A stretch of 64,000 nt of DNA, from the NCBI RefSeq assembly GCF_002028545.1, contig NZ_MWPQ01000005.1, positions 1 to 64,000 on the forward strand, in the 5' to 3' direction. Both the position numbers and the translations under genes were made by a program. This DNA comes from Nitrobacter vulgaris. Its GTDB lineage: Bacteria; Pseudomonadota; Alphaproteobacteria; Rhizobiales; Xanthobacteraceae. Positions 63,757-64,000 of the stretch are shown here, in pieces (position 1 is the stretch's first letter; each line of letters begins with the position of its first letter). The notes below the pieces were generated by a model, which saw nothing but the letters and a program-made list of their open reading frames with translations, was not told the DNA's origin and made no database searches.

Positions 63757-64000
63757 TTGGCGCGTTTGCCCGCAAGTTTTTCGGTTCCGCCAACGATCGG
63801 CGGGTCAAGGGATATCAATCCCGCCTCAAAGCCATCAACGCCTTGGAGCCCGAAATCGCCGCGCTGTCAGATGAGGCGGTGCGGGCGCGCACCGCCGAAT
63901 TCAAGCAGCAGCTTGCGAGCGGCAAAACCCTCGATGACATTCTGGTTCCCGCCTTCGCCACAGTGCGCGAGGCAGCCAAGCGAACCCTCGGCCAGCGGCA
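63753..64000 (+). CDS. secA: preprotein translocase ATPase SecA, 5' part
   Basis: The frame begins [20 protein letters not shown] and goes on with [40 protein letters not shown], the N-terminal region of SecA. It is cut by the right edge after about 82 residues. AGGA lies seven bases before the ATG. SecA drives Sec export. Confidence 0.95.
   Translation, partial: MIGAFARKFFGSANDRRVKGYQSRLKAINALEPEIAALSDEAVRARTAEFKQQLASGKTLDDILVPAFATVREAAKRTLGQR

Noticed and set aside
1-64000. CRISPR arrays, tRNA or rRNA genes
   Set aside because: No regularly spaced direct repeats and no tRNA-like cloverleaf or rRNA sequence were seen while reading the intergenic regions. The only RNA gene found is the SRP RNA.

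Overview
The window looks like chromosomal DNA of a high-GC alphaproteobacterium, most likely of the Bradyrhizobium/Nitrobacter/Rhodopseudomonas group (Nitrobacteraceae). This is inferred from three things: gene orders typical of Rhizobiales (HPr-EIIA-hprK-chvG-chvI opposite pckA; 4.5S RNA-dnaX-ybaB-recR; lysC-ptsP-prfA-prmC-DUF4167; comF-nitrilase-DUF1178; mutT-argJ-parvulin-secA), Ku and multidomain LigD side by side, and many small palindromic repeats between genes of the kind I associate with this group. No species can be fixed from the sequence alone.

Layout. Bases 1-5,396 are an accessory region of visibly lower GC. It holds a very large helical-repeat protein of unknown function cut by the left edge, a doubtful small membrane protein, and a broken IS5-family transposase against radC. 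Bases 5.4-13.7 kb hold radC, map, a CPA1 K+/H+ antiporter, a molybdate ABC transporter (modABC), mepA and a small basic protein. Bases 13.9-24.8 kb hold lepA, a regulatory PTS branch fused by overlaps to the ChvG/ChvI acid-envelope two-component system, then HugZ-like protein, pckA, a class A beta-lactamase and arginase. Bases 24.8-32 kb hold a non-homologous end-joining operon (ku, a 62-codon gene, ligD) and polA. Bases 32-41.4 kb hold an acyltransferase, hrpB, mgtC, an aspartic protease, phosphomannomutase, an Lrp regulator, a PfkB kinase and a HIT protein. Bases 41.5-46.6 kb hold the SRP RNA, dnaX, ybaB, recR, gloB and a methyltransferase. Bases 46.7-55.1 kb hold DUF4167, prmC, prfA, ptsP and lysC on the minus strand with ubiG opposite. 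Bases 55.1-64 kb hold a frameshifted GIY-YIG gene, two DMT transporters, a duplicated DUF1178 gene, a nitrilase-family hydrolase, comF, a methyltransferase, mutT, argJ, a parvulin and the start of secA.

Functional links. PtsP (50 kb) can feed phosphate to HPr and the EIIA protein (16 kb), while HprK can phosphorylate HPr on serine; no sugar permease is present, so this is a signalling PTS tied by gene overlap to ChvG/ChvI, whose known target pckA lies just beyond. Ku, LigD and perhaps the 62-residue protein between them form an end-joining system.

Most interesting points: the large unclassified solenoid protein at the left edge, a PolA whose proofreading residues all appear lost, the conserved-looking small gene between ku and ligD, a short upstream reading frame overlapping secA, a tandem partial duplication of DUF1178, a palindromic repeat inserted in frame in hrpB, and at least ten copies of one repeat family. 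No CRISPR array, tRNA, rRNA or intact insertion sequence was seen.
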